From NCBI RefSeq assembly GCF_000280055.1, contig NZ_ALAB01000039.1:181649-245648 (forward strand): a stretch of DNA of 64,000 nucleotides, read 5' to 3'. This stretch comes from Alishewanella aestuarii B11. Lineage in GTDB: Bacteria > Pseudomonadota > Gammaproteobacteria > Enterobacterales > Alteromonadaceae. The notes under the pieces were generated by a model that worked only from the letters and a program-made list of their open reading frames with translations, was not told the origin of the DNA and made no database searches. Position numbers and translations under genes: made by a program. How positions within the stretch are numbered: position 1 is the stretch's first letter; each line of letters begins with the position of its first letter. This document shows, in pieces, positions 53,897-60,828 of this stretch.

Positions 53897-54418
53897 TTAA
53901 CGCTTTGCTGTGTAGCTACGACGAGTCTTTGCTAAACCAATCATCCCTAACAACAATAAAGCCAGTGTGGCGGGAGCCGGTACGGGTAGCCGCGCATTAC
54001 CAAGAGAGATCTCAATAACACCTAATGAGCTGCCTGCTGAAATGTCCATAAAACCAAAATCATCAGCAAAAAAGAGTTGGTAGCTGATGTTGTTGAACTC
54101 ATCCAGGACTTCGAAGGTTAAAAAAGACAGGCCTTGTTTCAGATTGCTCATCGAAAACTCAGCATAAAATAAATCGCTCATTTGCTGAACAAAACTTGTT
54201 CCAAATAACGTCAACTCAAACCAGGCTTCGACCTCAAATTTATCAACATCAAATTCAAACGCCTCTAGCACATTGATGCTGACAGAACCTATTAAGGCTT
54301 TATTGCTACCTTCAACTTCATAGATATCCTGACTAAGGATCAGAGAAGCGTGAGCAGAAGGTTGGAACAATACAAAGGACCCGGCTAAAAGCAGTAGCGC
54401 AGAAAAAAACTTCTTCAT
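53897..54418 (-). CDS. Small PEP-CTERM (PAP-variant) sorting-domain protein
   Basis: This 173-residue exported protein has a signal peptide to about Ala24 and a beta-rich body. The C-terminal sorting signal is VPAPAT (146-151), a hydrophobic helix (about 151-163) and the basic cluster KTRR (164-167). This is the exosortase-recognised tripartite tail, with Pro-Ala-Pro replacing Pro-Glu-Pro, a variant common in Alteromonadales. It is the only such protein in the window and a likely client of the XrtA system whose polysaccharide genes lie at 1-8216. The body has no family I can name. A sigma-54-like promoter lies 87 bp upstream. Confidence 0.85.
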   Translation of the reverse strand: MKKFFSALLLLAGSFVLFQPSAHASLILSQDIYEVEGSNKALIGSVSINVLEAFEFDVDKFEVEAWFELTLFGTSFVQQMSDLFYAEFSMSNLKQGLSFLTFEVLDEFNNISYQLFFADDFGFMDISAGSSLGVIEISLGNARLPVPAPATLALLLLGMIGLAKTRRSYTAKR

Positions 54419-54504
54419 TAATTCGTACTCCTGGATTATTAATGTTTATTATAAATTATGCATTTTTATGCAGTTTGAGAGTAACTGCACTGCAAAATCC
54501 AGGA

Positions 54505-54521
54505 TGCACGCTTCATGCCAG
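54505..54521 (-). promoter_or_regulatory. Candidate sigma-54 promoter of the PEP-CTERM gene
   Basis: On the minus strand CTGGCATGAAGCGTGCA matches YTGGCACGRNNNTTGCW at 15 of 17 positions, with GG and GC at the required spacing. Transcription would start near 54494, giving a leader of about 75 nt before ATG 54418. Confidence 0.6.
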
Positions 54522-54621
54522 CTCATTAACAGCAAGGTCAACTCTGTTAATAATTAAGCGGTTTTCTTTATTCTTTTAACCTAGAACGGATGGTGCGGAA
54601 CCTATTCTTTTGGTGGGGCTA

Positions 54622-54662
54622 CAGCATCTGCTACCTGAACTAGCTACAGGTTGCAGATGCTG
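54622..54662. terminator. Long hairpin downstream of dsbB
   Basis: Arms CAGCATCTGC-T-ACCTG (54622-54637) and CAGGT-T-GCAGATGCTG (54647-54662) pair except for one T/T mismatch, with a 9-nt loop. No T run follows on the minus strand, so it may be a 3'-end stabiliser or other structured element instead of a classical terminator. Confidence 0.5.
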
Positions 54663-54666
54663 AATA

Positions 54667-55200
54667 CTAACGGTAAGGATTGCGTGATAACTTTGTGAAC
54701 TGGCTAAGGATGATGATAGTAGCTGTTAAACTATAGGTAAACATAATCAGTCGGCTCCAGGCCGCCATGCTTAAACCGGCAAATTGCCAGTCCACACCAC
54801 CACAGGTGCCGGTAACCTCAAATACTGCAGGCAGCCACTTATCTAACGCCAACCAGGTTGGAAAATCCGCAAATAAGGCACAGGTCGTAAAGCCTCCTCC
54901 GGCCAGGATTTGTTCGATATTTACCAGCTCCTGCGCCTGATACAGGCCATACAAAGCGCTACCCAGCCATAAGCTCAGTGTGGCAAACCTCAGCATTGCG
55001 TTGCGAGGTGCCAGTAACGCCAGTAACGCCGCCATTAAAATACCGGCAAAAGCAACCCGGATATAGATACATTTAATGCAAGGCTGATAATTTAATGCGT
55101 ACTGGAAATACAGCCCGGTTAGCTCCATAGCCAGAGCGGTTAGCGCTAACAGCAACCAGGGCCAGCGTTGCATCGATAAGGATTTCAGTGTTTTAAACAT
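54667..55200 (-). CDS. dsbB: Disulfide-bond oxidoreductase DsbB
   Basis: This 177-residue inner-membrane protein has four membrane segments and the two Cys pairs of DsbB: Cys41-Cys44 (QPCIKCIY) and Cys107/Cys133 (TTCALF; TGTCGG). It re-oxidises DsbA and passes electrons to quinones. ATG 55200 is chosen by alignment with E. coli DsbB; the open frame runs further upstream to 55350. It is divergent from fadR, as in E. coli. Confidence 0.9.
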   Translation of the reverse strand: MFKTLKSLSMQRWPWLLLALTALAMELTGLYFQYALNYQPCIKCIYIRVAFAGILMAALLALLAPRNAMLRFATLSLWLGSALYGLYQAQELVNIEQILAGGGFTTCALFADFPTWLALDKWLPAVFEVTGTCGGVDWQFAGLSMAAWSRLIMFTYSLTATIIILSQFTKLSRNPYR

Positions 55201-55313
55201 GGTATGACGATCTGTTATTGTTGTTTTGCTGGCTAATCTAAAGGATTTCAACAAAATACACAATGCAAGCCGAAGGGCAGTGGCAAGCTGGCAAGCTATT
55301 TTTACAAGCTGAC

Positions 55314-55341
55314 TTGTTAATGGCATCGGCTCTGGTACAAT
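55314..55341 (+). promoter_or_regulatory. Candidate sigma-70 promoter of fadR
   Basis: TTGTTA (55314-55319) and TACAAT (55336-55341) are separated by 16 nt, 46 nt before the fadR ATG. Confidence 0.55.
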
Positions 55342-55386
55342 CAGTTCCAATTAAATAAGAATACTCAATGACACGGATAACGGTGC

Positions 55387-56103
55387 ATGACCAATCTGAT
55401 TAAAGCGCAAAGCCCGGCGGGTTTTGCCGAAGAATATATCGTCGATTCCATTTGGAACGGCAAATTTGCCCCGGGTTCTATTTTACCGGCAGAGCGCGAG
55501 CTCTCCGAATTAATTGGTGTTACCCGTACCACGCTACGTGAAGTATTACAGCGGCTGGCGCGTGATGGCTGGTTGACTATTCAGCATGGTAAACCCACTA
55601 AAGTAAATAACTTTTGGGAAACCTCAGGCCTGAATATTTTGGAAACCCTAGCCCGGCTGGACGAAGAGCGGATGCCGGATCTGGTCGACGAGCTGTTATC
55701 TGCCCGGACTAATATCAGTGCGATTTATATTCGCGGCGCCATTAAAACCCATCAACAACAGGTCATTGATGTCCTTACCGGTGCTGAGCAGTTGGAAGAT
55801 ACAGCCGAAGCCTTTGCTGATTTTGACTATAACCTGAACCATGAATTGGCTTTACATTCGTCAAACCGGATCTATGTGCTGATTTTAAATGGTTTCCGTG
55901 GTTTGTATAACAAAATTGCCCGCTTTTACTTTTCCAGTCCGGCGGCGCGGGAACTGGCCCGCCAGTACTATCAGCAATTAAAAGCCCTGGCGCAAACCGG
56001 CAAGCATGATGATGTGGTGATGACAGTGCGTAAATATGGTATTGACAGCGGTAAGATCTGGTCTGAACTGCGGCCGACCATTCCGCGCGATCTGATGGAA
56101 TAA
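55387..56103 (+). CDS. fadR: Fatty-acid metabolism regulator FadR
   Basis: This 238-residue GntR-family regulator has an N-terminal winged helix ([55 protein letters not shown] region, residues 9-62) and a C-terminal acyl-CoA-binding FadR_C domain. The protein resembles E. coli FadR along its length. It should repress fad genes without acyl-CoA and activate fab genes. A matching palindrome lies upstream of fadI at 29912. Confidence 0.95.
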   Translation: MTNLIKAQSPAGFAEEYIVDSIWNGKFAPGSILPAERELSELIGVTRTTLREVLQRLARDGWLTIQHGKPTKVNNFWETSGLNILETLARLDEERMPDLVDELLSARTNISAIYIRGAIKTHQQQVIDVLTGAEQLEDTAEAFADFDYNLNHELALHSSNRIYVLILNGFRGLYNKIARFYFSSPAARELARQYYQQLKALAQTGKHDDVVMTVRKYGIDSGKIWSELRPTIPRDLME

Positions 56104-56121
56104 GCCAAGTTAGGCTAAGAT

Positions 56122-56152
56122 AAAAGCCGCAGCCCGCTCTGCGGCTTTTTTT
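56122..56152 (+). terminator. Terminator after fadR
   Basis: The perfect 11-bp stem AAAAGCCGCAG/CTGCGGCTTTT has a 6-nt loop and more T residues. Confidence 0.93.
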
Positions 56153-56231
56153 ATACCTGCACTGGGCTGACTACACTTTTTGATATAAGATATTCCCAAT
56201 TGTTATAAGTGAGTCCTTAGCGGAGCCCAAG

Positions 56232-58472
56232 ATGTCAGCAGATGCCATGACCTGCCGGAAAGTCAGTGAGATCTATCTGGATAACAACGCCACCACGGCG
56301 GTGCTACCCGGCGCGGCAGATGCCGTGTTGCAATGTATGCAACAGGATTTTGGTAATCCCAGCAGCACGCACAGTACCGGCATTAAAGCCAAGGCGTTGT
56401 TAGAGCACAGCCGCAAGCTGGCGCGCCAATTATTGGGCGCTGATAACGGCGACATTATCTTTACCTCAGGCGCTACCGAAGGCATCCAAACCTCAGTGCT
56501 GTCGGCATTGCTGGCGATCCGTGAGCGCGGCTTGGCGGGGCCTGACACCCTGTTACTCTATGGCGCAACCGAACACAAGGCGGTGCCGGAGAGTCTGAAA
56601 CACTGGAATTGCCTACTACAACTTAATGCCAGTATCCGTGCCATCCCGGTACTTATCAATGGCCTGCTCGACTTAGAGGCGCTGGCAGAGCTGCTGCCAA
56701 AAGCGGCTCTGGTCTGTACTATGGCTGCCAATAACGAAACCGGTGTGCCGCAGGATTTGCAGGCGATTGAGCAGTTGTTGAACCAGCATAATGCTGATGC
56801 TTACTGGTTGGTTGATTGTGTACAGGCGCTGGGCAAAATGCCGCTCAATTTGGCGGCAAGCCGCATTGATTATGCGCCCTTTAGTGGTCATAAACTTTAT
56901 GCCCCCAAAGGCATCGGCTTTTTATATGTGCGCAAAGGGGCACCTTATCAGCCACTGATCACAGGTGGTGGCCAGGAAGGTGGCTTACGCTCTGGTACCG
57001 AAAACCTGCCGGGTATTGCTGCGCTAAACTATATCTTTCAGCAATTGCTGGATCCCGAACACAGCATCTTTGTCGGTAGCAACCAACTTTATCAATACCG
57101 CGAACAACTCTTAGCGGCACTACGTCAGTTATTTCCGGCACTGGTGCTAAACAGCGATTTACCGCAGGCACTGCCAACCACGTTAAACTTCTCGGTCCCC
57201 GGCTTTTTTGCCAAAGATATTCTGGATCTATTCGACGCTGCCGGTATTCGGGTCAGCTCAGGATCGGCTTGTAGTTCCAAAGTCACAGGTAGCTTTGTGC
57301 TGGATGCGATGGGGCTGGAGCGCTGGCGCAGTGAGGGGGCGATCCGCTTATCCTTTGGGCCGGCGTTTAGTCAGGCCGAATGTGAGCAAGCCTGTCAACG
57401 CATCCTCAGCCTGGTGCCGGTGGTCAAGCAACATGGCCTGGTATTAACAGATGGCGATCCGTTGAATATACCGACCAGCAGCGGCCTGTATCAGTTTAAA
57501 CATGATGCCTGCTGCAGTTATTTACTGCTGTGTCAGCAAAGCCGGCAAGCCCTGATTATTGATCCGGTGCTGGCGCTGACCGAGCGTTTATCGAATATTG
57601 TTCAAAGCCGCGGCCTAAAGCTGGTCGCCGTGCTGGAAACCCATATTCACCAGCAAGCCGGACAAGCTGCGCTGCTGTTACGTCAACTCTTTAGCGGCCA
57701 ACAGTTTGATCAAACCGGTTGGCCGCAGGATCAACAACAGTTGCACATCGGCCCCTACCAGTTAAGCCGTATCGCCACACCCGGCCATAGTCCACTGGCC
57801 TATAGCCTGTTGCTAAAACAAGCTGGTGAGCTGAAAGCCGCCTTTGTCGGCGATCTGCTATTACCCGGCGGCATTGGCCGCACCGATCTGGCAGGTGGCG
57901 ATGCGCTGATGTTACAACACAGCCTGCAACAGCTGGCGGCTCAGCTTTACCCCGAAACCTTGCTGTTTTCCAGTCATGATTATGCACAGCGCTTTGTCAC
58001 CCGTTTAAGTCTGGCGCTACAGGAAAGCCCGCTGCTGGAAAGCCTATTGGCCGGCGCACCGCAGCAACAATGGCAGCAGGTGTTAAATCAGCAATGTTGG
58101 CAGTTGCAGCAAGCCAGCAGTCACCTGTGTGGCTATGTTGAAGTGGCTAACGACGATGCCATTGCCTTACTGCAGTCGGCACAGCTGCCAGACTTATTAG
58201 CAGAACCTGGTTTGGTCGTGCTGGATGTGCGTGAGCCCTATGAGCAGAGCGCAGGCGCCCTAAGCCGCTATTTACCGGTTAAGGCTGAAGTGCTCGAAGT
58301 ACCCTTGTCCCGGCTTTGCGACGCAGTATTGCAACAACAGTTACAACCAGAGCAGAGCTTATTACTGGTTTGTCGCAGTGGTAATCGCAGCTTGCTGGCG
58401 GCACGGGTGCTGCGGCGCCTCGGTTTTAGCAAATTGTGGAATCTGCAGGGTGGGGTGGCATTACTCAGTTAG
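56232..58472 (+). CDS. Three-domain fusion: cysteine desulfurase + metallo-beta-lactamase fold + rhodanese
   Basis: This 746-residue cytoplasmic protein has three domains. Residues 1-400 are an IscS/NifS-type class V aminotransferase with SGHKLYAPKG (PLP Lys221) and SSGSACSSK (catalytic Cys347). Residues about 405-640 are a metallo-beta-lactamase fold resembling ETHE1/glyoxalase-II persulfide dioxygenases. It keeps TPGHS (His519), GDLLLPGGIGRTDL (Asp541) and SSHDY (His582), but the first motif is HIHQQAG instead of HxHxDH, so two expected metal ligands are absent. Residues about 645-746 are rhodanese with CRSGNRS (Cys714). The arrangement suggests sulfur taken from cysteine and passed to the rhodanese within one chain (inference). 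It is monocistronic, after the fadR terminator. Confidence 0.88.
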   Translation: MSADAMTCRKVSEIYLDNNATTAVLPGAADAVLQCMQQDFGNPSSTHSTGIKAKALLEHSRKLARQLLGADNGDIIFTSGATEGIQTSVLSALLAIRERGLAGPDTLLLYGATEHKAVPESLKHWNCLLQLNASIRAIPVLINGLLDLEALAELLPKAALVCTMAANNETGVPQDLQAIEQLLNQHNADAYWLVDCVQALGKMPLNLAASRIDYAPFSGHKLYAPKGIGFLYVRKGAPYQPLITGGGQEGGLRSGTENLPGIAALNYIFQQLLDPEHSIFVGSNQLYQYREQLLAALRQLFPALVLNSDLPQALPTTLNFSVPGFFAKDILDLFDAAGIRVSSGSACSSKVTGSFVLDAMGLERWRSEGAIRLSFGPAFSQAECEQACQRILSLVPVVKQHGLVLTDGDPLNIPTSSGLYQFKHDACCSYLLLCQQSRQALIIDPVLALTERLSNIVQSRGLKLVAVLETHIHQQAGQAALLLRQLFSGQQFDQTGWPQDQQQLHIGPYQLSRIATPGHSPLAYSLLLKQAGELKAAFVGDLLLPGGIGRTDLAGGDALMLQHSLQQLAAQLYPETLLFSSHDYAQRFVTRLSLALQESPLLESLLAGAPQQQWQQVLNQQCWQLQQASSHLCGYVEVANDDAIALLQSAQLPDLLAEPGLVVLDVREPYEQSAGALSRYLPVKAEVLEVPLSRLCDAVLQQQLQPEQSLLLVCRSGNRSLLAARVLRRLGFSKLWNLQGGVALLS

Positions 58473-58489
58473 TGCTGCCACCACTTAGT

Positions 58490-58514
58490 AAAAAAAACGC
58501 CGGCAGAGCCGGCG
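58490..58514 (-). terminator. Terminator of the sigma/chrR operon
   Basis: The 7-bp stem CGCCGGC/GCCGGCG has a 3-nt loop (58498-58514). On the minus strand eight T residues follow. It lies between the convergent fusion gene and chrR. Confidence 0.85.
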
Positions 58515-58539
58515 CAAACATGCTGCATCAGGTAAACCG

Positions 58540-59217
58540 TTAATAGAAAAACTGCTGTAATGGGTTCAGTAACCGTACCAAACCCTTGTTAAATTTCAGT
58601 GGCGCGCTTAACACCGACAGGCATAAACAGTCTTCATCAGCCCGGGTATGCGGCGTATGGGTGTCGGCTGGGGTGTTGATTAACAAGTCCCCGGCACCAT
58701 ACTCGCCATTTTCATCACAAATCGTGCCGCTTAGTACCAGTGTCATTTCCAGACCCAAGTGGGTATGGTTCGGAATTTCTGTGCCCTTATCAATATACAA
58801 TAACGACACATGCATCTTATCGCCCGCCGGTAACTTGGCGGTGGCAATACCACCAAGCTGCAGCCACTTGCCCTGCTGCTCAGCCAGGCGGCTTAGCGCG
58901 CGCGGAATAGCAAACTCACGACCGTTGATCTGAACTTTTACCAGTTCGCGAGCCGCTTTCTGCCGTGGCTTATCAAGCTGAGGCTGCCCGGTGATTTCCG
59001 CCAGCAGCGCGCTAAAATCGTCAGTGTCGTCCTGCTCAAGCGGCATACTCGCTAACACATCAGCCTGGTCGTTATGAATATCCTGACAAACACGCTGACA
59101 ATGCGGGCACAAATCAATATGAGTGGCTACGGCAAGAGCCACATCAGCCGACAGAGTGCCGGCAACATATTGTTCCATTAACATCATGCCGGGATGGTAT
59201 TTAACTGCGTGTGTCAT
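58540..59217 (-). CDS. ChrR-type zinc anti-sigma factor with cupin domain
   Basis: This 225-residue protein has an N-terminal zinc anti-sigma domain with HIDLCPHCQRVC (His-x3-Cys-x2-Cys, about 33-44). The C-terminal ChrR cupin has HTHLGLEMTLVLSGTI and DLLINTPADTHTPHT (metal-binding His and Glu residues). ChrR holds a group-IV sigma factor inactive until singlet oxygen or organic peroxide stress. The start overlaps the sigma gene stop by 17 bp, so they are coupled. Confidence 0.9.
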   Translation of the reverse strand: MTHAVKYHPGMMLMEQYVAGTLSADVALAVATHIDLCPHCQRVCQDIHNDQADVLASMPLEQDDTDDFSALLAEITGQPQLDKPRQKAARELVKVQINGREFAIPRALSRLAEQQGKWLQLGGIATAKLPAGDKMHVSLLYIDKGTEIPNHTHLGLEMTLVLSGTICDENGEYGAGDLLINTPADTHTPHTRADEDCLCLSVLSAPLKFNKGLVRLLNPLQQFFY

Positions 59218-59869
59218 CTAATGCCTCTCTTAAACGGTCTAACGCCAACCGGATCCGTGATTTAACGGTACCCAGCGGGATGTCGAGCTCTTCTGCTACT
59301 TCCTGATGTGATTTTTCTTCCAGATAAACTTTTTGCATTACCAGCCGCTGTGCGACAGGTAAGGCATCAAAAAACGGTGCCAGCTTTTCGCTGAGTAACA
59401 TGGTTTCCCACTGATCGGTGGCGGACTCTTCCAGCTCCGGATAATCACCGTCGGCCCACAGATCGTCCGCACTAATGTCATCTTTACGACTCTGCTTTTT
59501 GCGCAGCATGTCAAAGCGTACATTACGGGCAATGGTAAAAATCCAGGTTGAAGCACAGCCACGACTGGGATCAAATAAGCGGGCTTTCTTCCAAACGTTT
59601 AACATGGTGTCCTGCACCATCTCCAGCGCCTGTTGTTCGTTACCGAACATTTTCATACCAAAGGCTTTTAACCGTGGCGCAAAATAATTAAACAACTCCG
59701 CATAAGCCGATTTATCGGCGTGCAAGGCAACAAAGGTCAAGGCATCTTCCCATTGACCGGTGCGGATATGTGGCTCGGCGCTCTCGGCACTGATAGTCAT
59801 TCGGTCTGGCATCCTCGTGGTCGTCCCCGAGTGCTCATGATGCCCTGTCAGCACGGTAGAATCCAACAT
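59201..59869 (-). CDS. ECF sigma factor (ChrR-partnered, ECF11/RpoE-like)
   Basis: This 222-residue group-IV sigma has region 2 (YAELFNYFAPRLKAFGMKMFG, ALEMVQDTMLNVWKKARLFD, TWIFTIARNVRFDMLRKK; about 56-125, parts quoted) and region 4 (LPVAQRLVMQKVYLEEKSHQEVAEELDIPLGTVKSRIRLAL, about 168-208). It is followed by its ChrR anti-sigma. By analogy to Rhodobacter RpoE-ChrR it should drive the response to singlet oxygen or related oxidative damage. The ~25-residue N-terminal extension is uncertain; Met20 and Met24 are alternative starts. The nearby divergent azoR gene may or may not be in its regulon. Confidence 0.9.
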   Translation of the reverse strand: MLDSTVLTGHHEHSGTTTRMPDRMTISAESAEPHIRTGQWEDALTFVALHADKSAYAELFNYFAPRLKAFGMKMFGNEQQALEMVQDTMLNVWKKARLFDPSRGCASTWIFTIARNVRFDMLRKKQSRKDDISADDLWADGDYPELEESATDQWETMLLSEKLAPFFDALPVAQRLVMQKVYLEEKSHQEVAEELDIPLGTVKSRIRLALDRLREALDDTRS

Positions 59870-59942
59870 AATTCGTTTTCCTGGTATGGCCAGTAGCTGT
59901 TCTAATGGGTTCCTGATGTTTTACGCGGCCTGACACTGAGTA

Positions 59943-59961
59943 GATTGATTTTTTATCAATC
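59943..59961. promoter_or_regulatory. Palindrome between the ECF sigma and azoR
   Basis: GATTGAT (59943-59949) and ATCAATC (59955-59961) flank five T residues in the 184-bp divergent region. It may be an operator for either gene; no regulator is assigned. Confidence 0.4.
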
Positions 59962-60053
59962 AATAAATCGAACATAAACAGCAAAATTATCGGATTTTTT
60001 TTCTAAAAAATCTAAGTAAACTAGCTTTATTGGATTAGCCAAAGGAGGCAACG

Positions 60054-60656
60054 ATGAAAAACATTCTGGTAATTAATAGCTCAATCAGCGGTAGCAATGG
60101 TAACTCTAACAAGCTGGTGCAGTTTTTACTGGCACAGCTGTCTGGCGCCCAGGTAACGGAAATTGATTTAAATGCACAGCCGTTGCCGCATCTGGAAATG
60201 AGCGAAATCGGCGCCTGGATGACACCAGCCGCCGAGCGCAGCAGCGAGCAACAAGTACTGGCGGCTTATTCAGATGAATTGATTGCTAAAGTTGAAGCGG
60301 CAGATGCCATCGTCTTTGGTGTGCCGATGTATAACTTCGCGCTGCCAAGCCAGTTAAAAGCCTTGTTAGATCGCCTGGCTCGTGCCGGTGTCACCTTTAA
60401 ATACACCGAAACTGGCCCGGTTGGCTTGTTAAAAGATAAGCCAGTGATCTTCGCTCTGGCCCGCGGTGGTATTTATGCCAATACGCCGGCTGACTCTCAG
60501 GTACCGTTCCTGAAAACCTTCTTTAACTTTATCGGCCTGACCCAGCTGCATTTTGTGTATGCGGAAGGCCTGAATATGGGCCCGGAAGCGGCAGAAGAAG
60601 GTCTGACAGGCGCACAGCAACAGTTGACCGAACTGGCCAAGCGACTCTTTATCTAA
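60054..60656 (+). CDS. azoR: FMN-dependent NADH-azoreductase / quinone reductase AzoR
   Basis: This 200-residue flavodoxin-like oxidoreductase opens with VINSSISGSNGNSNKL (FMN phosphate loop), then VPMYNFALPSQLKALLDRLARAGVTF (parts quoted) and ARGGIY, all as in E. coli AzoR. It reduces quinones and azo compounds with NADH and protects against electrophiles. AAAGGAGG gives a strong ribosome site. It is divergent from the ECF sigma gene. Confidence 0.92.
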   Translation: MKNILVINSSISGSNGNSNKLVQFLLAQLSGAQVTEIDLNAQPLPHLEMSEIGAWMTPAAERSSEQQVLAAYSDELIAKVEAADAIVFGVPMYNFALPSQLKALLDRLARAGVTFKYTETGPVGLLKDKPVIFALARGGIYANTPADSQVPFLKTFFNFIGLTQLHFVYAEGLNMGPEAAEEGLTGAQQQLTELAKRLFI

Positions 60657-60700
60657 CGAGGTTAGCCAACATCGTTATAAAAACTCGCGTTAAGAACGTC

Positions 60701-60733
60701 CACCAAGCCGGCTCGCGCCGGCTTGGTGCTTTT
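60701..60733 (+). terminator. Terminator after azoR
   Basis: The perfect 12-bp stem CACCAAGCCGGC/GCCGGCTTGGTG has a 4-nt loop, followed by CTTTT. Confidence 0.9.
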
Positions 60734-60766
60734 CGGCGTATCCCTGTTGCATTCAGCCGCATAAGG

Positions 60767-60795
60767 TTGCGTTCTGTAGGCAGCCTTTGTATAAC
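60767..60795 (+). promoter_or_regulatory. Candidate sigma-70 promoter of the S9 peptidase gene
   Basis: TTGCGT (60767-60772) and TATAAC (60790-60795) are separated by 17 nt, 34 nt before ATG 60829. Confidence 0.55.
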
Positions 60796-60828
60796 TGTGC
60801 GGTCTTGTCATTAGTAAGAACCAAAACA

